DNA from: Micrasema longulum
Taxonomy: Eukaryota; Arthropoda; Insecta; Trichoptera; Brachycentridae
Length of the DNA stretch: 64,000 nucleotides
Direction: 5' to 3'
Assembly: GCA_022494885.1 (NCBI GenBank)
Contig: JAGVSM010003436.1
Span: forward strand, 62,001 to 126,000
Shown here: positions 1 to 11,730 of the stretch, in pieces
Numbering within the stretch: position 1 is the stretch's first letter
How the letters are laid out: every line of letters begins with the position of its first letter
Notes under the pieces: generated by a model
Seen by the model: the letters and a program-made list of their open reading frames with translations, nothing else
The model's database searches: none
What the model was told of the DNA's origin: nothing
Program-made: the position numbers and the translations under genes

Positions 1-589
1 CAGACATGTCAACAAAAATACTATTCTATTTACGTAATTTTCTTGTTAACCTACTTTCATTTCTACTGTATTAATCCCGAGAAATATCCTTATTTGAGCT
101 GGAAATAAATCGGCTGCTACTCCCAAACAAAAGTTCCTTGGCCCCGATAGATTAAAGGTTTTTTGATATCGCCTACTCTTTGTATTATTCCAAATAGTGG
201 AAACTGGAAGTAAACATTCCATTCCAATATTCTCTCGAAATATTTTTCTTTCAAAAAATAGTTATTAGTCCTTAAAAGTCATATTTCGACTACGTTTGAA
301 AAAATACTTGGATATTTTAGTGTTTGTTCAATTTGATTTAGGCATAATATAATATACCTATAATTCAAGAGGTTTTGGGTTTTATTTTAACACCATAAAT
401 GCCCAATACAAAACTTCATGTTTAACTTATCTTGGAAACATTTTGAGAATAAAATATGAATGTCTAGACATTAATTTATAGGGTAGATAACATATAATAA
501 GCTAGTTGATGGAGTCTATTTACACAAAATTTAAGCCATTCTGCATGTTTTATCATGCACATTTGTTTAATAGATTTTTTTAACTATCC

Positions 590-885
590 GAGTTGAAACC
601 TTTTATCATATCAATAATATTTTGAGTTTGTTTAAATGTTTGTAGACAATCACTGAATTTCCCCCCTTGGGGAGTTATTAAGATTGACACATATTATTTT
701 AAGAGAGACAAAAAAACGGAATATGAGAGTTTAGGTATTTACAAAGTTTATGCCATATAATTTGCTGGTTAATGTGACTTACACTGTTAATTCACCATTT
801 GAAAATTCATAATTCTTTAATTCTTCCATCTGTTATTTTAAGGTAAAGAGCTGAAACCATTATAGATGAGATTCATCTGATTAAA
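590..885 (+). repeat. Dispersed repeat family D, copy 1
   Basis: This segment shares an ordered set of motifs with copies near 4.1, 4.4, 10.9, 11.1, 20.2, 20.5 and 55.2 kb: AATATTTTGAGTTTGT, TTTGTAGACAA, a GGGGAGTTAT block, 'gtctaggcatttacagggctta'-like sequence (degenerate here), the 'ggccactttacac' block, and the end AAAGAGCTGAAACC...GAGATTCATCTGA. No coding capacity or superfamily is recognised. This copy is strongly decayed in its middle. Confidence 0.6.
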
Positions 886-1002
886 CTTTTTTTAAAACAA
901 ACTATTGTTTTTGCAACTCGTAAAAAAAATCTACTTTAAAGTTTCTATGCCCATTTGTAGCTCAAAAACGACTTATTATGCTTTCTTATTATTATTTTTT
1001 TT

Positions 1003-1146
1003 CAGGCCATATGGCCCAATTAATGATGAAATACAGCGTAGAATATCCAAGCTGGAGAAAAATGATTTTTTTTTGTGTTCTCACTGAGAATCGAGCCTAA
1101 AATATTCCAAACATTAGTCAAGCATCTTAGCCGCCACGGAGGCCGC
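1003..1146 (-). repeat. SINE family C, decayed copy
   Basis: Read on the minus strand it begins GCGGCCTCCGTGGC, continues through a B-box-like GGCTCGATTCTC, then TGAGAACAC, and keeps the body motif 'aattgggcc' near the low-coordinate end. The same order is seen in better copies at 11993 and 30206. The head resembles a tRNA but does not fold as a functional one. Confidence 0.55.
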
Positions 1147-2865
1147 TTTCATTGACCAAAAAATGAAGAAGTAACGCGTACTTTTCAGAGAAGGTTATAA
1201 TTAAAATAATTACAAATTTATACGCTTGTAAGACTTTTTTATTATTTATTTTGCTACAAATCAAGCAAAAATACATTTGTATGAAGCTTTTAAGCGCAAA
1301 TCAAAGAAACAAAGATTTCTGCTTTATTTTAACATATATTATTCATAAGAGTTCTTGGAGGCATCTAAAGCGATACTTTGTCTATAAAATGAATTCATTT
1401 CATATGTTTTCCTTTGATTCAACACAATACGTTTGACATACGTATTTTTGTTTGTCTGCTTACACCATATTATTAATATCCCGCCTCTGACTTTCTTTTT
1501 CTTTTTTCTATGTAATTTTCACGGTTTTTTTATTGTAGCCAAGAAAATAAATAGTTAAAAATATTAGTACTATTTGTAATGGAGCTTTTTCATTTAAATC
1601 ACACCATTCTTATTTTAAAAAAAAACCAACACGTCATATAAATTATATTAATACATAAAACATAAAATTGCTTTAAAAACATTCAATGTCCTTTTTTATC
1701 GGGTAACGAAAGAACTTAAAATGCACCTTCCTTGGCAACTTTTAAGAAACACGTGAAATGTTATCACATATACATGTAAAGCCTAACTTCTCTCTCTTCA
1801 TTAAAAAAAAAAAGATTTAATTTCCAGGATACTCTTCTTATCTTCTTCCAAACTAATTATCTGATCCCAAATTCCTTACCATGTATTATGTATTAGAAAA
1901 GTAGTTGTTATTAATACGTGTATGTGGTTTTTTCTCTATCTGCCCTCTAAGAAAAAGCTGTAATTTGAAAATACCTAAATATGTATACTAGTATTTTTTT
2001 TTTTAAAGAAAGAATATTTTGATCCATCCGTTTTATGGTTGGCTATAATATATTACTCTAAGCAGTAAGTAAGCCTGCCAAAGAGCTCCTTTTTCGTATT
2101 TAAAGTTCGATAAATACAATTGCCCTTGTTTGTCTTTGCTAAATAGTTTTATGTTCTTTTTGTTCAGTTTCTTGCATTTATGTTTTTACGTGTAACTGTT
2201 GTTATTGGCTTAGACCGTATGTATAATAAATAAATAAATAAATCAAATGATATTTTTTTATATCATTGGTTTGTACGATTAAACGCACAAAGTTATTTTT
2301 TTATTATTTTTACTTACGTACTTGAATTTTTATTGTTAAAATAATTATTTATTATTTTATTTCATTATTTCGCCTTTTGTATTGAGATGGATGTTTGATT
2401 AAAAACGTTTGTCATTTTTTATTTGAACGCATTTTATGTTTTCTTTATATTTTTTTTTAAAACCAGTTTTTATTATTATTATTATTATTACAGTGAACAA
2501 TATTTATTTATTCCTCGCTCACAAATAAATAAAATATTATTTGACCCGTCGTACCTAAAAAAAATCGACTTAATTTACTGCCGTAATCTCATTAAAAAAA
2601 ATCACGATGTCGTGTTTGAAGGAAAATATTTCCAATTTAAATATTAAGTCTTTGCTTTTTGTACTGTGACTTAAACCTGATTAAAACTGAATTTCGACCA
2701 TCTGATACGATGTTGGCAATTTATTTTTCGTGTAAGAACTTGAATGAATGTTATTTTATTATTAAAAACCTTTCGGTACTATATTTTCAATTAAGAGTAA
2801 AACGAGGCAATCTAGCCACCAAAATCATCCTTAATTTCCTGTTTACATCAAATCACATTTACGTT

Positions 2866-3400
2866 CCGAAACTACTGGAGCATCGCGTGACTAGCTCCAA
2901 TCATAGTCGAGCTGGCAGCACCAGTGTGAGGTTGGTTACTTCCCTCCAAATTACTGTTATTTTCCTCTTCTTCGCGTTTCCCGCTTTTTGTTCCCCCCCT
3001 CCCGTAGGGCTATTTTTCCATCGACGGGAAGTAATTTAGGAGCGTTACGGCCGAACGATGATGTGTTTCTTTCCATTCCCGCCTGTTTTGTTACCGCTTT
3101 GGCCGCCATTCGTCTTGGAGACGGTCAATCAAAAAGCCGTGCAGATTTTTTCACCTTCTCGATGGAAACTTTTACCTTTTTCCGGTGTGAGTGATGCCTT
3201 TTTCGCTCCCGCGTGAAAAAGAAGACGCCATTTCGCCCCCCACCGCCATTTTGAGTTTTTTTAGACATTAGCGTCGTCGTCAAATTCGCGGCAGTTTTGT
3301 TGATGTTTTGATATTTGTCAGCATTTTAAATTATGTCGCCGACTCGTCTATCACGCTGATGAGATTTAAATGAATATGGCTTCCCGCGTGTAATTTGGGT
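2866..3400. promoter_or_regulatory. GC-richer block with repeated GCCAT motifs
   Basis: The block is richer in G+C and CpG than its surroundings. It has three (C/G)CCAT motifs in similar context, GGCCGCCATT (3101), GACGCCATTT (3224) and CACCGCCATTTT (3241), plus C-runs and CCCGC tracts. GCCAT is the core of YY1/Pho sites. The open frames across it resemble no known protein. It could be an enhancer, promoter or Polycomb-type element, or a chance GC-rich patch; function is inference. Confidence 0.3.
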
Positions 3401-3727
3401 AAGTGTGTAATAAATCCGAATTATTCCCATAAGGAAATATGTTAATTTAAAGGGAAAAGAAAATGTAGCTCGCTTTATGCTGCGTCATGTTTAATAAGAC
3501 GACTTAATTTGAAAGCTCCACGTTTATACCTTATGTGTTGTGTGAAATACGGAACCAAGATTTATAAGTTAGCCTTTTTTACTTTCATCTAACAACCAGT
3601 ACAAAGCTCATCTAATTTGAGTAATACTTTTGCCTGTGTAAGTTAAAAAATAACTTAACGATTGCTGTGTTGACGTATGAAAAATATTTCAAGTTTGTTT
3701 TATGTTTATCTTTTTAAGTACTGCGTG

Positions 3728-3825
3728 GAAAAAGTACCTCAAGTTAATATGTGGTTACCTTTGTTTATCTTAGATTACCTTAGGAAACTTAAATTGAGAA
3801 AATGATCGCCTGATAATAACCGTAT
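3728..3825 (-). repeat. Small dispersed repeat, pair with 17180-17255
   Basis: The reverse complement carries TTATCAGGCGAT, ATTTTCT and AGGTAACCACA followed by 'ttgaggtactttttcccac'-type sequence, matching the plus strand near 17185-17255 in the same order. It is AT-rich and non-coding, and its nature is unknown. Confidence 0.4.
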
Positions 3826-4094
3826 CTTTTCGTCTCATTCTTTCAAATCAAATGTACGTCCTGCTTGGTGATCTAATTAGATTACATTTCTTTCCCACAA
3901 ATGAATGTTTTATATATCTGTCTCAAGCTACTCGATATTTTGTCATTTTCGGAGTTCCTGGTAGACAAAATATTTCATTTAAAATTATCTAGTAAACCAT
4001 AATACGTCTTATGTATTAAGGTTAACATGTAAATTCCAAAAAAAAACGTGGAAATATTCATTAATTAATTCTAATAACATTACAGAAACGGGTC

Positions 4095-4310
4095 GATTAA
4101 TCCACGTGGGGATAAATAAGCTACATAAACTAGCCAACGACAGTTCAAAAGCTTTGTAAATGCCCAGACTTTCATATATCCTTCTCAAAAATGTTTTACA
4201 TTTCTCTCTGCAATAAATTGCGACCTTGAAAACTTCCTGGGTAGTAAAATCCAGCCTTTTCTACAATCATTTAGACATACTGAAAATATTGTTGATAAAA
4301 CTACTAGTAA
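4095..4310 (-). repeat. Dispersed repeat family D, copy 2
   Basis: On the minus strand it keeps the family order: ATACTGAAAATATTG end, TTCTACAA block, CTTCCTGGGTAG, TTCATATATCCTTCTC, TGTAAATGCCCAGACTT and AACTAGCCAACGACAG. It is a partial copy next to copy 3 in the same orientation. Confidence 0.55.
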
Positions 4311-4364
4311 AGATCTATAAGCATTGGATAGTATTTTCAGTCTAAGTATGTAAAATAATTCAAT

Positions 4365-4645
4365 CAGATGAATCTCACATTAGAAACCCACATCACTGAA
4401 GGTTTTAGCTCATTTACTTTTCTAACAGTCTACAGATGAAAAAGTTGAGGAAATATATATGTTCGATCTTAAAATGTTCTATTACAACGTCTGATCATAA
4501 GCCTAGACATCCTTTTTTCTTTCTCACAAATGTTTTTTCTATCTAGGTATTGCAATAAATTTCTATCTCTATAAATCCCCGAAGTGCAGAATCGAGCCTT
4601 GTCTACAAATATTAGAAAATGCTTAAAATTGTTAATTTTAATAAA
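4365..4645 (-). repeat. Dispersed repeat family D, copy 3
   Basis: It contains the family end GATGAATCTCACAT, then GGTTTTAGCTCATTTACTTT, CTACAGATGAAA, an internal deletion near 4475, then CATAAGCCTAGACATCC and CCTTGTCTACAAATATT. Nothing beyond repeat identity is seen. The open frame across it has no recognised relatives. Confidence 0.5.
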
Positions 4646-5949
4646 AAAATAAAGCATTACCACTCAGTATATTCTTAAAAAATATTTTTCTATTTCCTTA
4701 AATAAACAATTGAAAAAACGTTTCTGAATACCCGAAGTTCTGTAAACTTTAAGCCAACAGAACATTATAATACGTAAATAATGTTATTAAAATCAGTTTG
4801 TAGAGCGAACGACCTTTCAATGCGATTCATGTTTACTAGAAATTTCCATTTTCTTACTGACACATTTCACACTGGAAGGTGCTTTAACTATGTAAATTAA
4901 AATATTCGAATGAATTTATAATTTCAATTTTTTACTCATATTTTTTTGTCGGTAATTAAATAAAAAATAAGAGGTTAAAAACTAAATGCTTTGACGTTAA
5001 CTTAATTTTGTACATATTTTTTTATTTACCCTTCAGATCTAAATTTCCTGTAGACATAAAACATATGTTTAATATGTTTGTGCCAAGTGAATTGTTTGAA
5101 ATTTTAAATATTTTTACTGTTTATTTATCTTTTATACTACGATTAATGTATTGAACGTTAATTTTTCAGCCGGCTGGATTATCTCAAAGTATATGTTCAT
5201 TTTATTTTTTTCAAACTTGTCTTAAATATTTTTTATAAGGACAGGAAGAATTCACTCCATAACAAATACACCAGCCAGAAGCCAGCTGTCAAAGTTAAAA
5301 ACGGATCTTTCTTTGTAATGCTGATTACCGACGTATACAAAAAAGGCGTACTTGCTGCTTCCAGTAATTAAAAAATATACTCGCCTCGTTTGAATTTCGG
5401 TTACAAAAAAAATAAAATCTTAAAATTAGTATATATTAGAATGAGCACCCTCTGGTTGTGAGGGCATGAGGGCTGAAAGGGTCAAGTACAATTTTTGGTA
5501 TTTCTGTTTATTGGTTGGCCTGAAAATATTTTTGTTTTTCGCAACTAACCTTCCAAAGTGCATATAATTTTGTACGTAAAGTTTAAAAAAAAAATGTATA
5601 TTAAAAATAATTATTCTTATTTTCAATAAATAATATATATTTGTTTTATTTACAGTTAGCAAAAACAGGTCTCCTTCATGAATATTCACGCTAAGTTCAC
5701 CTTCTAACCTCTTGCAAGCCGCGTCCCCAATGGCGGGCGCCGCTTGGAATGTACCCCCTATGTTAAGGGTGGCCGTAGTTCACTGTAAAGTGACCCGACG
5801 CTAAAGGATTTGCAGGGAAATCCCGGATTTAGTACTTAAATCGCTGCTTTGTCTGGAGAATACGGGATTTACCCTATTATATTCGATATTTTTAGCATAT
5901 CGGAATATAAAATATCTACGTTGACTGGTATCTCAACAGAGACGAAGGA

Positions 5950-6045
5950 GCAATAAAGGAGTACGTGAGTCGTGCTTTCGCTTACCATCCTTAAGGTCTA
6001 AGATTCGATTCTTGGCTGGGTTGTTACGAAATTATTTTTAACTAG
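5950..6045 (+). repeat. tRNA-like SINE head remnant
   Basis: The sequence GTGCTTTCGCTTACCATCC, then AAGGTCTAAGATTCGATTCT, resembles the anticodon-arm and B-box part of the SINE family A head. The downstream part does not match the family A body, so it may be a different family or a very decayed copy. It is not a functional tRNA gene. Confidence 0.35.
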
Positions 6046-6483
6046 GTATATAATATTATCTTCAATCTCCCTGTTTTTAAAGTAGTGTAGTAGTATGTCT
6101 AAAATCCGTTGGAAAATAGAAAAAGTGTTTCATTAATATTTTCCCGTTTTACATTAAAATTTCTGCACAAACAACATCTCAGATTACAGTCGCCAGTTGT
6201 GAGTCCTTGATTACACGTGCTTATGACGAATGAATTTTTCTAGCGTATTTTTCTCCTCATCACTCCCTTCAACTTTCCTAGAACAATAACTTTGTATTTT
6301 TCACACAATATCGAATAGTTTTTATAGCCTGGCTTGATATAATCCTTGGAAAGGCAGCGCTTACACACTCCGTTCGGGACGCTCAGGTGAGTAGCACCGT
6401 GTGAACGCCTGTTTTTGGCCAACTAATTGACAACTTCAAACTCCATATACTTTATGGAGAAATTTATATGATTTATCTATGTC

Positions 6484-6690
6484 TATCATCATCTTCATTC
6501 TCTTTCCGCACATAATGGTGCTTAGGGCACTGTATTAGTACACCAATCGCAGCATATCTTGATCAATTTTGTTACATGAAGATAAAGTAATCAGTCTTAC
6601 ACTTCAGGTACCAGTCCAGGGACTATAAAATATTATTGAGTGAAAACACCCTTTTGAATAAATATTTTATCTCAACCATCTCGGAAATTT
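6484..6690 (-). repeat. SINE family A, head lost to a microsatellite
   Basis: The minus strand shows the family A body: TTTATTCAAAAGGGTGTTTT, ATAGTCCCTGGACTGGTACC, TGCGATTGGTGTAC, the 'ccctaagcaccattatgtgcgg'-type tail and an ATGATGAT end. The tRNA-like head is missing: after the AACCATCTCGG remnant the sequence passes straight into the ATATCT repeat. Confidence 0.8.
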
Positions 6691-7305
6691 CTATATCTAT
6701 ATCAATATCTATATCTATATATAAAACTATATATATCTATATCTATATCTATATCTATATCTATATCTATATCTATATCTATATCTATATCTATATCTAT
6801 ATCTATATCTATATCTATATCTATATCTATATCTATATCTATATCTATATCTATATCTATATCTATATTCATATCCATATCTATATCTATATCTATATCT
6901 ATATCTATATCTATATCTATATCTATATCTATATCTATATCTATATCTATATTTATATATCTATATCTATATCTATATCTATATCTATATCTATATCTAT
7001 ATCTATATCTATATCGATATCTATATCTATATATCTATATCTATATCTATATCTATATCTATATCTATATCTATATCTATATCTATATCTATATCTATAT
7101 CTATATCTATATTCATATCCATATCTATATCTATATCTATATCTATATCTATATCTATATCTATATCTATATCTATATCTATATCTATATCTATATCTAT
7201 ATCGATATCTATATCTATATCTATATCTATATCTATTATATATATCTATATCTTTATCTTTATCTATATCTTTATCTTTATCTAAATCTATATATATATA
7301 CATAT
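6691..7305. repeat. (ATATCT)n hexanucleotide microsatellite
   Basis: About 600 bases are almost pure ATATCT hexamers, with interruptions such as TTCATATCC (6868 and 7112) and ATCGAT (near 7016 and 7204). The end degrades to ATCTTT and then TATATA. The unit has no stop codon in any plus-strand frame, giving long artificial frames of alternating Ile/Ser, Tyr/Leu or Ile/Tyr. These are not genes. The unit count in a real genome may differ from this assembly. Confidence 0.95.
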
Positions 7306-8499
7306 ATATATATAATAAAATACGATTGTTATAAATAAATTAAAGCTTCGATGTTTCTAGAAGTAGGTAATAATCTCTGAGCCTCAATAGATCGAAGTTC
7401 TTGTCAAATGGCATATTCAATATTTTTTGCTTTAACCTTTCTAAGATCAAATAATCAAACACCGAGATTTCTTGCGCCTTAGAAGATGGTTACGGAATAA
7501 ATTTATTTTTTACGTGACTACCCTTTTTTCATCATCATGTTTTATTTATCGAGCAAAACGTTTTTGTTCTTGAATTATTTTAGGAATTTTATGCTTTCGA
7601 ATGAAAAATATTTTCCGCCATCGTAAATCTGGCATTGCGCGGGAGAAGATGTTTTTGATGGCGAAAAATGGCAAAGGTTGTAAAAAAACTATATAACAAA
7701 TGTGAATGGAGAAATAAAAGTCTAGGGTGTAGTTTATGACACCAGAACATGTCGATGACCGGGATCGTGAACGTAATGGAATAAAAAAATGTTAAACATG
7801 AAGTCACAGTTTTTGCTAGTATTATTGATTTTTGTTTTCGTATTTTTCAGGTTATTTAAACAATTTAATTAATTTTAGTTTATATTCAACAATATAATAA
7901 ATTAATGTGACATACGCTGAGTCTGGTTTTTTCTAAAGTAAAAAACTAAAAGAAAATGGTAAAGCATACCTGGCATACCTTTTACGTTACATGTATTATT
8001 TTATTTGATTATAACCCTTTAAAAATGGAATGTCAAGTAGACAAAAAAAAGCATTTTAGGCGCCTTCTGTTTGCTTTAATCGAGGAAATAAAGGATAAAA
8101 CAAATAAGGAGACTACATGAGGGTATTATAAATAACCTTAGAAAATTCCCCAAAAACGGGAAATTGGTTATTGATGCCAAAATAAACTAAATATAAAAAG
8201 TTACCTTCCTAAATAATAGCGTAATTCAAAATCGTCTAAAAATCTTGTAAAAACGGATTTCAATAATTATACTACTTGAAACCACAAGCTAACATTCTCC
8301 ATTGAGTAAGTGCAGCATAATTAAAAATCTCACAATTCTTTTTCTAAATTTTTCTCAAATATCTCAGTGACTCCTTTTATAAATATTTATAAGTTTGCTT
8401 CTAATGCCCCCACATTATTGACTTATTTGTTTTTTTTATGTTCTCTTATTCTCTTTGTTTGGAAAAAACGGATACAACATATGTTACCTACAACATATT

Positions 8500-8655
8500 A
8501 GTCTACAATGTAATCTCCTTCTATATTTTACAACAAATTAGTCAATAATTTATAGCATCTTCATCATACATTGCGCAAATATCACGAGCAGTTTTGACAG
8601 GTTCATTTCCTCGATTAACTTGAACAGAAAAAGCTGTCGAAAATGGTCACTCTCG
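8500..8655 (-). pseudogene. Mariner-type transposase N-terminal (HTH) fragment
   Basis: The reverse complement encodes a piece like NRGNEPVKTARDICAMYDED, which resembles the N-terminal helix-turn-helix of mariner transposases (family pattern: residues around 'A-R-I-C-x-V-Y-G'). Stops and frameshifts interrupt it and no catalytic domain follows. A similar fragment lies at 39895-40065. The identification comes from pattern recognition only. Confidence 0.45.
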
Positions 8656-8792
8656 TTTATTTGACATTCCATTTTGAAGGCTTGTAATTAAAAAAAATAA
8701 ATAATTGTGCAACGTAAAATTAAACAAATTTTTGCGTAGACCAAAAATCTTTCAATAACAAGAATCCAAATAACAGATTCAGCTTATTTGTT

Positions 8793-9065
8793 CATCATCA
8801 TCATCATTCACTTTATGCATCTAATGGTGAAAAGGGCACTGCATTGGTACACCGATTGCAGTATAACTTATTTTTTTTAAATGTAACAAGAAGGTAAAAT
8901 AATCAGTCTTACGCTTCAGTTACCAGTCCAGGGACTTTAAAATATTCTAGAGTGAAAACACCATTTTAAATAAAAAATAAATTTCATATCACCCATGTCG
9001 GGATTTAAACCCGAGACCTCTTGCATGGTAAGCAAACGCTCTGACCATTACACCACGAGGCCGAC
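8793..9065 (-). repeat. SINE family A, near full length
   Basis: On the minus strand it starts GTCGGCCTCGTGGTGTAATG (A box), continues GCGTTTGCTTACCATGCAAG and a B-box-like GGGTTTAAATCCC, then the family body with AGTCCCTGGACTGG, and ends in ATGATGATGATGA. The outer flanks share TTATTTG, a possible target-site duplication. The head folds like a tRNA with ACC in the anticodon position but belongs to a repeated element, not a gene. Confidence 0.85.
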
Positions 9066-9133
9066 GTTTATTTGCTAGAGATATATAAATAAAATTACTT
9101 TGTTTTATGATACAATCAATGTAGTTATTATTT

Positions 9134-9178
9134 AACCCTGAAAAGGGCAACTTGAAGATGCCGAAACTAGTTGGTTGT
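9134..9178 (+). ncRNA. Hammerhead-like ribozyme motif (ACUAGU type)
   Basis: Order seen: AACC, CUGAAAA, one G, stem II GGCA/UGCC with a 9-base loop, GAAA, the palindrome ACUAGU (sharing the last A of GAAA), U, then GGUU. AACC and GGUU make a perfect 4 bp stem I. The core differs from CUGANGA at G8, which is A here. This matches the compact hammerheads with minimal stem III known from Penelope-like retroelements. The G8 change probably impairs cleavage. Confidence 0.55.
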
Positions 9179-10784
9179 GTCAATAATAAATGGTTCATAA
9201 AAAAAAGTGATTTTTTTTATAACCAGCGGACCCGACAGACGTTGTTCTGCCTGAATGTTGACTTGCCTGCTATTAGCTTAGAAAAAATACTTTTCAATGA
9301 TAAGTAGGTACCTAGGCACTTCAAAAACTAAAAATTATAAATATTCAAATATTGAATTTAAGTAGGTATCTAGGTACTTGTTTACAGTTGAGTTTCAAAA
9401 CATAAAATAATTCATTTTCAAATACAGAATTCTTTTTGATAATGTCAAACTTGGCTCTTCTCACCAACAGGTGTGCACTTAATTTATGAATGCGGTTTTC
9501 AAAAATGTATTGAATGTCAGTTAACATTGTTTTAGTTTTACCAAAGAGTTACCATTCACGCTTAAATAAAATGTGTCACTATTCTAGGGTTGAGAAAAAA
9601 ATTATACTTAAGACTTCTTCTGTCTTCTCACTTCTCAGTTCACTTGATGTCAGACCTTCTGGTACGCTGGTCTCCAAGTCTTTCTTTCTTGTGTCATCTC
9701 ACTGGTGAGCGGCTCCTTTTCAGGTCCTTATTTAATATTAGACTACCATATCCGCGATTATAAAGGCTATCTTCATATTTACATATCGAGACGGTATACT
9801 TAACTTCTGCACCATCACTATCTACCTCGATATGTTCTAGTAACTTGTCATCTCGACATCATATAGTGGAATGCTACCGAAAAATTAAAAATAGTTCTCA
9901 TTTATATTTTAAATAGGCTTCGGTGATAAAAAGTGGCAACTTCATAGCGATTTTAAACATGAATAAATTTCAATTCAAGCAAGAAATGCTCGCTTGAACA
10001 AGATTTTTATATGACTTTTGACAATAAGCAAGACGGTGTGCTTAATAGTTGTCAGTGTTTATTTACCAAGTGATAACAAAGTCGGCTCTTTTGACGTCTC
10101 GATACGTACACTCAAAAAGATTGTAAAACAAATGGGAAAATATAATATCTACATTTTTTTTTATAAAGGCAACATTTTTACGTCTATATGCTCTTATATG
10201 TGAATAGAGCAAAATCTAGCAACATTATTTATGCATTTACGCGTTTTTTTAAAAAACTGACGGTTATGTCCGAACTTAATACAACTTTAAAATTTAATTA
10301 TTTCTCTCTCAAACTTTTAATAGGCTTTAAAAAAAAAGTTCCAACCTCAGAATCATGATTTTTTTATATTAATCGTAACTTAAAGAAAACTTGCTTGGTG
10401 GATATATTTTTTATCACGCAATGCGTAAATATGCGTATCGAGGGGTACTAGATCCTACGGTCCGAACCGATGTAATTACATCAAAACTTGAAGGTGGGGG
10501 TCAAAAGTGTATCTTCGTAATCGCTCTAGAAAATTTATCTTCAACTATACTGACATAGTGAAGGAATGACGCGCTTAGTTTCTCATCATAATCGCGGCCC
10601 AAGTGGCTTCTGGATAACTTCAAACTCTCGCTTGTGTGGGGATATCTAGCAAATGTCTGACCACGTGATCGTCATTTCAATGGTTCACGCGTCCGCACCA
10701 TCGAAGTCTTGTATCTTTTAGTTTCTTTCACGACCCCAAAATCACCACAGATATATTCATTTTTAATAAGTGGCAACTTTAGAT

Positions 10785-11282
10785 ACTGCATAACATTCAC
10801 CATACTGCCTATGTTTAAACATACACATTTACTCAACTCTTAAGATAGATGAAAGAATATAATCAATAAAGATGTTCAAATATGGGCAAAATGATGAATG
10901 TTACATAGTATGTAAAGCGGCCACTTAAACCAGCCAATGACAGGTCAAAGCCCTGTAGATGCCTAGACTTCTGTATTACCTTCTCTAAAATGTTATTCAT
11001 CTCTGTTGTAATATGTTAATATAATAGCTCCCAAGGGAGTTGAATCCAGTCCTTGTCTACAAAAATTTGGACATACTCAAAATATTGTTGAAAATGTTTT
11101 GATTATGTCCAAATGTTTATAGACAGGCTGAATTTCCTCCCTAGTGAGTTATTTAGATCTAAATTTGCTGCAACAGAGAGGAAAATCATTTTCGAAAGTG
11201 GAATATGGAAGTCTAGGCATTTACAGGGCTTATGACTTTACGTTGGCGGGTTAAGGTGGCCACTTTACGCACTGTGCTATTT
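10785..11282. repeat. Dispersed repeat family D, head-to-head copies
   Basis: Three family D segments adjoin. A plus fragment 10785-10830 holds CATAACATTCACCATACTGCC. A minus copy at about 10845-11093 holds GCGGCCACTTAAACCAGCCA and CCTTGTCTACAAAAATTTGG. A plus copy at 11094-11282 holds TTTATAGACAGG, GTCTAGGCATTTACAGGGCT and GGCCACTTTACGCACTGTG. The two larger copies meet at AATATTGTTGAAAATGTT, making a large imperfect inverted repeat. Confidence 0.65.
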
Positions 11283-11509
11283 TTAATATTATCAATATTG
11301 TCAACACTTTCATTTCTACTGTTATTTATTTGAATTATTTGAATTAGCGTAAAACTCTTTGCTAATATAGTATCGTAAGTCATTTAAAAACTAAATAAAT
11401 TTAAAATTCAACATAAACCTTATTTACTTATATCTATTGTGTTTCTTATTTTCAAAAATGAGTTTTCTCTTTTCTTGTTTATTTGTTTACTTTTCCTTTC
11501 GACGCAAGA

Positions 11510-11730
11510 TGGCATCCTAGTCAGACACTTGGTCCCACACGTTCAACCCTCACTTCCGGATCCGCGACCCTTTTGGCGCGACATCTACATTCATATCCGG
11601 TGCGCACGTTGCGCGGGAAAGTTTTTCAATGCGAGTTTCGCGCGGGAAACCCCTGCTTAGTATTCCGGCCGCGAGGGGCGCTAGTCGCTAAGTGAAAAGC
11701 TTCGTTTTCGCGAGAAAAGAGCGGGAACAT
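11510..11730. promoter_or_regulatory. CpG-rich block with E2F- and ETS-like sites
   Basis: In about 220 bases there are four E2F-like motifs: TTTTGGCGCG (11571), GCGCGGGAAA (11611), GCGCGGGAAA (11640) and GCGGGAAC (11721). There is also an ETS-like CACTTCCGGA (11551) and many CpGs, against very AT-rich surroundings. Overlapping open frames resemble no protein. It looks like a promoter or enhancer core, possibly of an unrecognised transcript; function is inference from motifs. Confidence 0.4.

Noticed and set aside
2659..3039. 126-codon plus-strand frame
   Set aside because: No family pattern, and it runs into a GC-rich block that may be regulatory; no splice or start context supports it.
6636..7334. 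Long open frames of 232 and 116 codons of alternating Ile/Tyr/Ser/Leu or Arg/Tyr/Asp on both strands
   Set aside because: They are the ATATCT microsatellite, which lacks stop codons in most frames; not genes.
8989..9065. tRNA gene on the minus strand
   Set aside because: It is the head of a SINE with a body and tail found in many copies; the same reasoning applies to the heads at 11993, 23791, 26707, 30206, 32219 and 48122.
9225..9255. 'cggacccgacagacgttgtt' segment that looks like part of a known dispersed repeat
   Set aside because: Too short to assign, and no second copy in the window.
11439..11695. Two overlapping frames across the E2F/ETS block
   Set aside because: CpG-rich DNA yields chance frames; no recognised motif in either translation.
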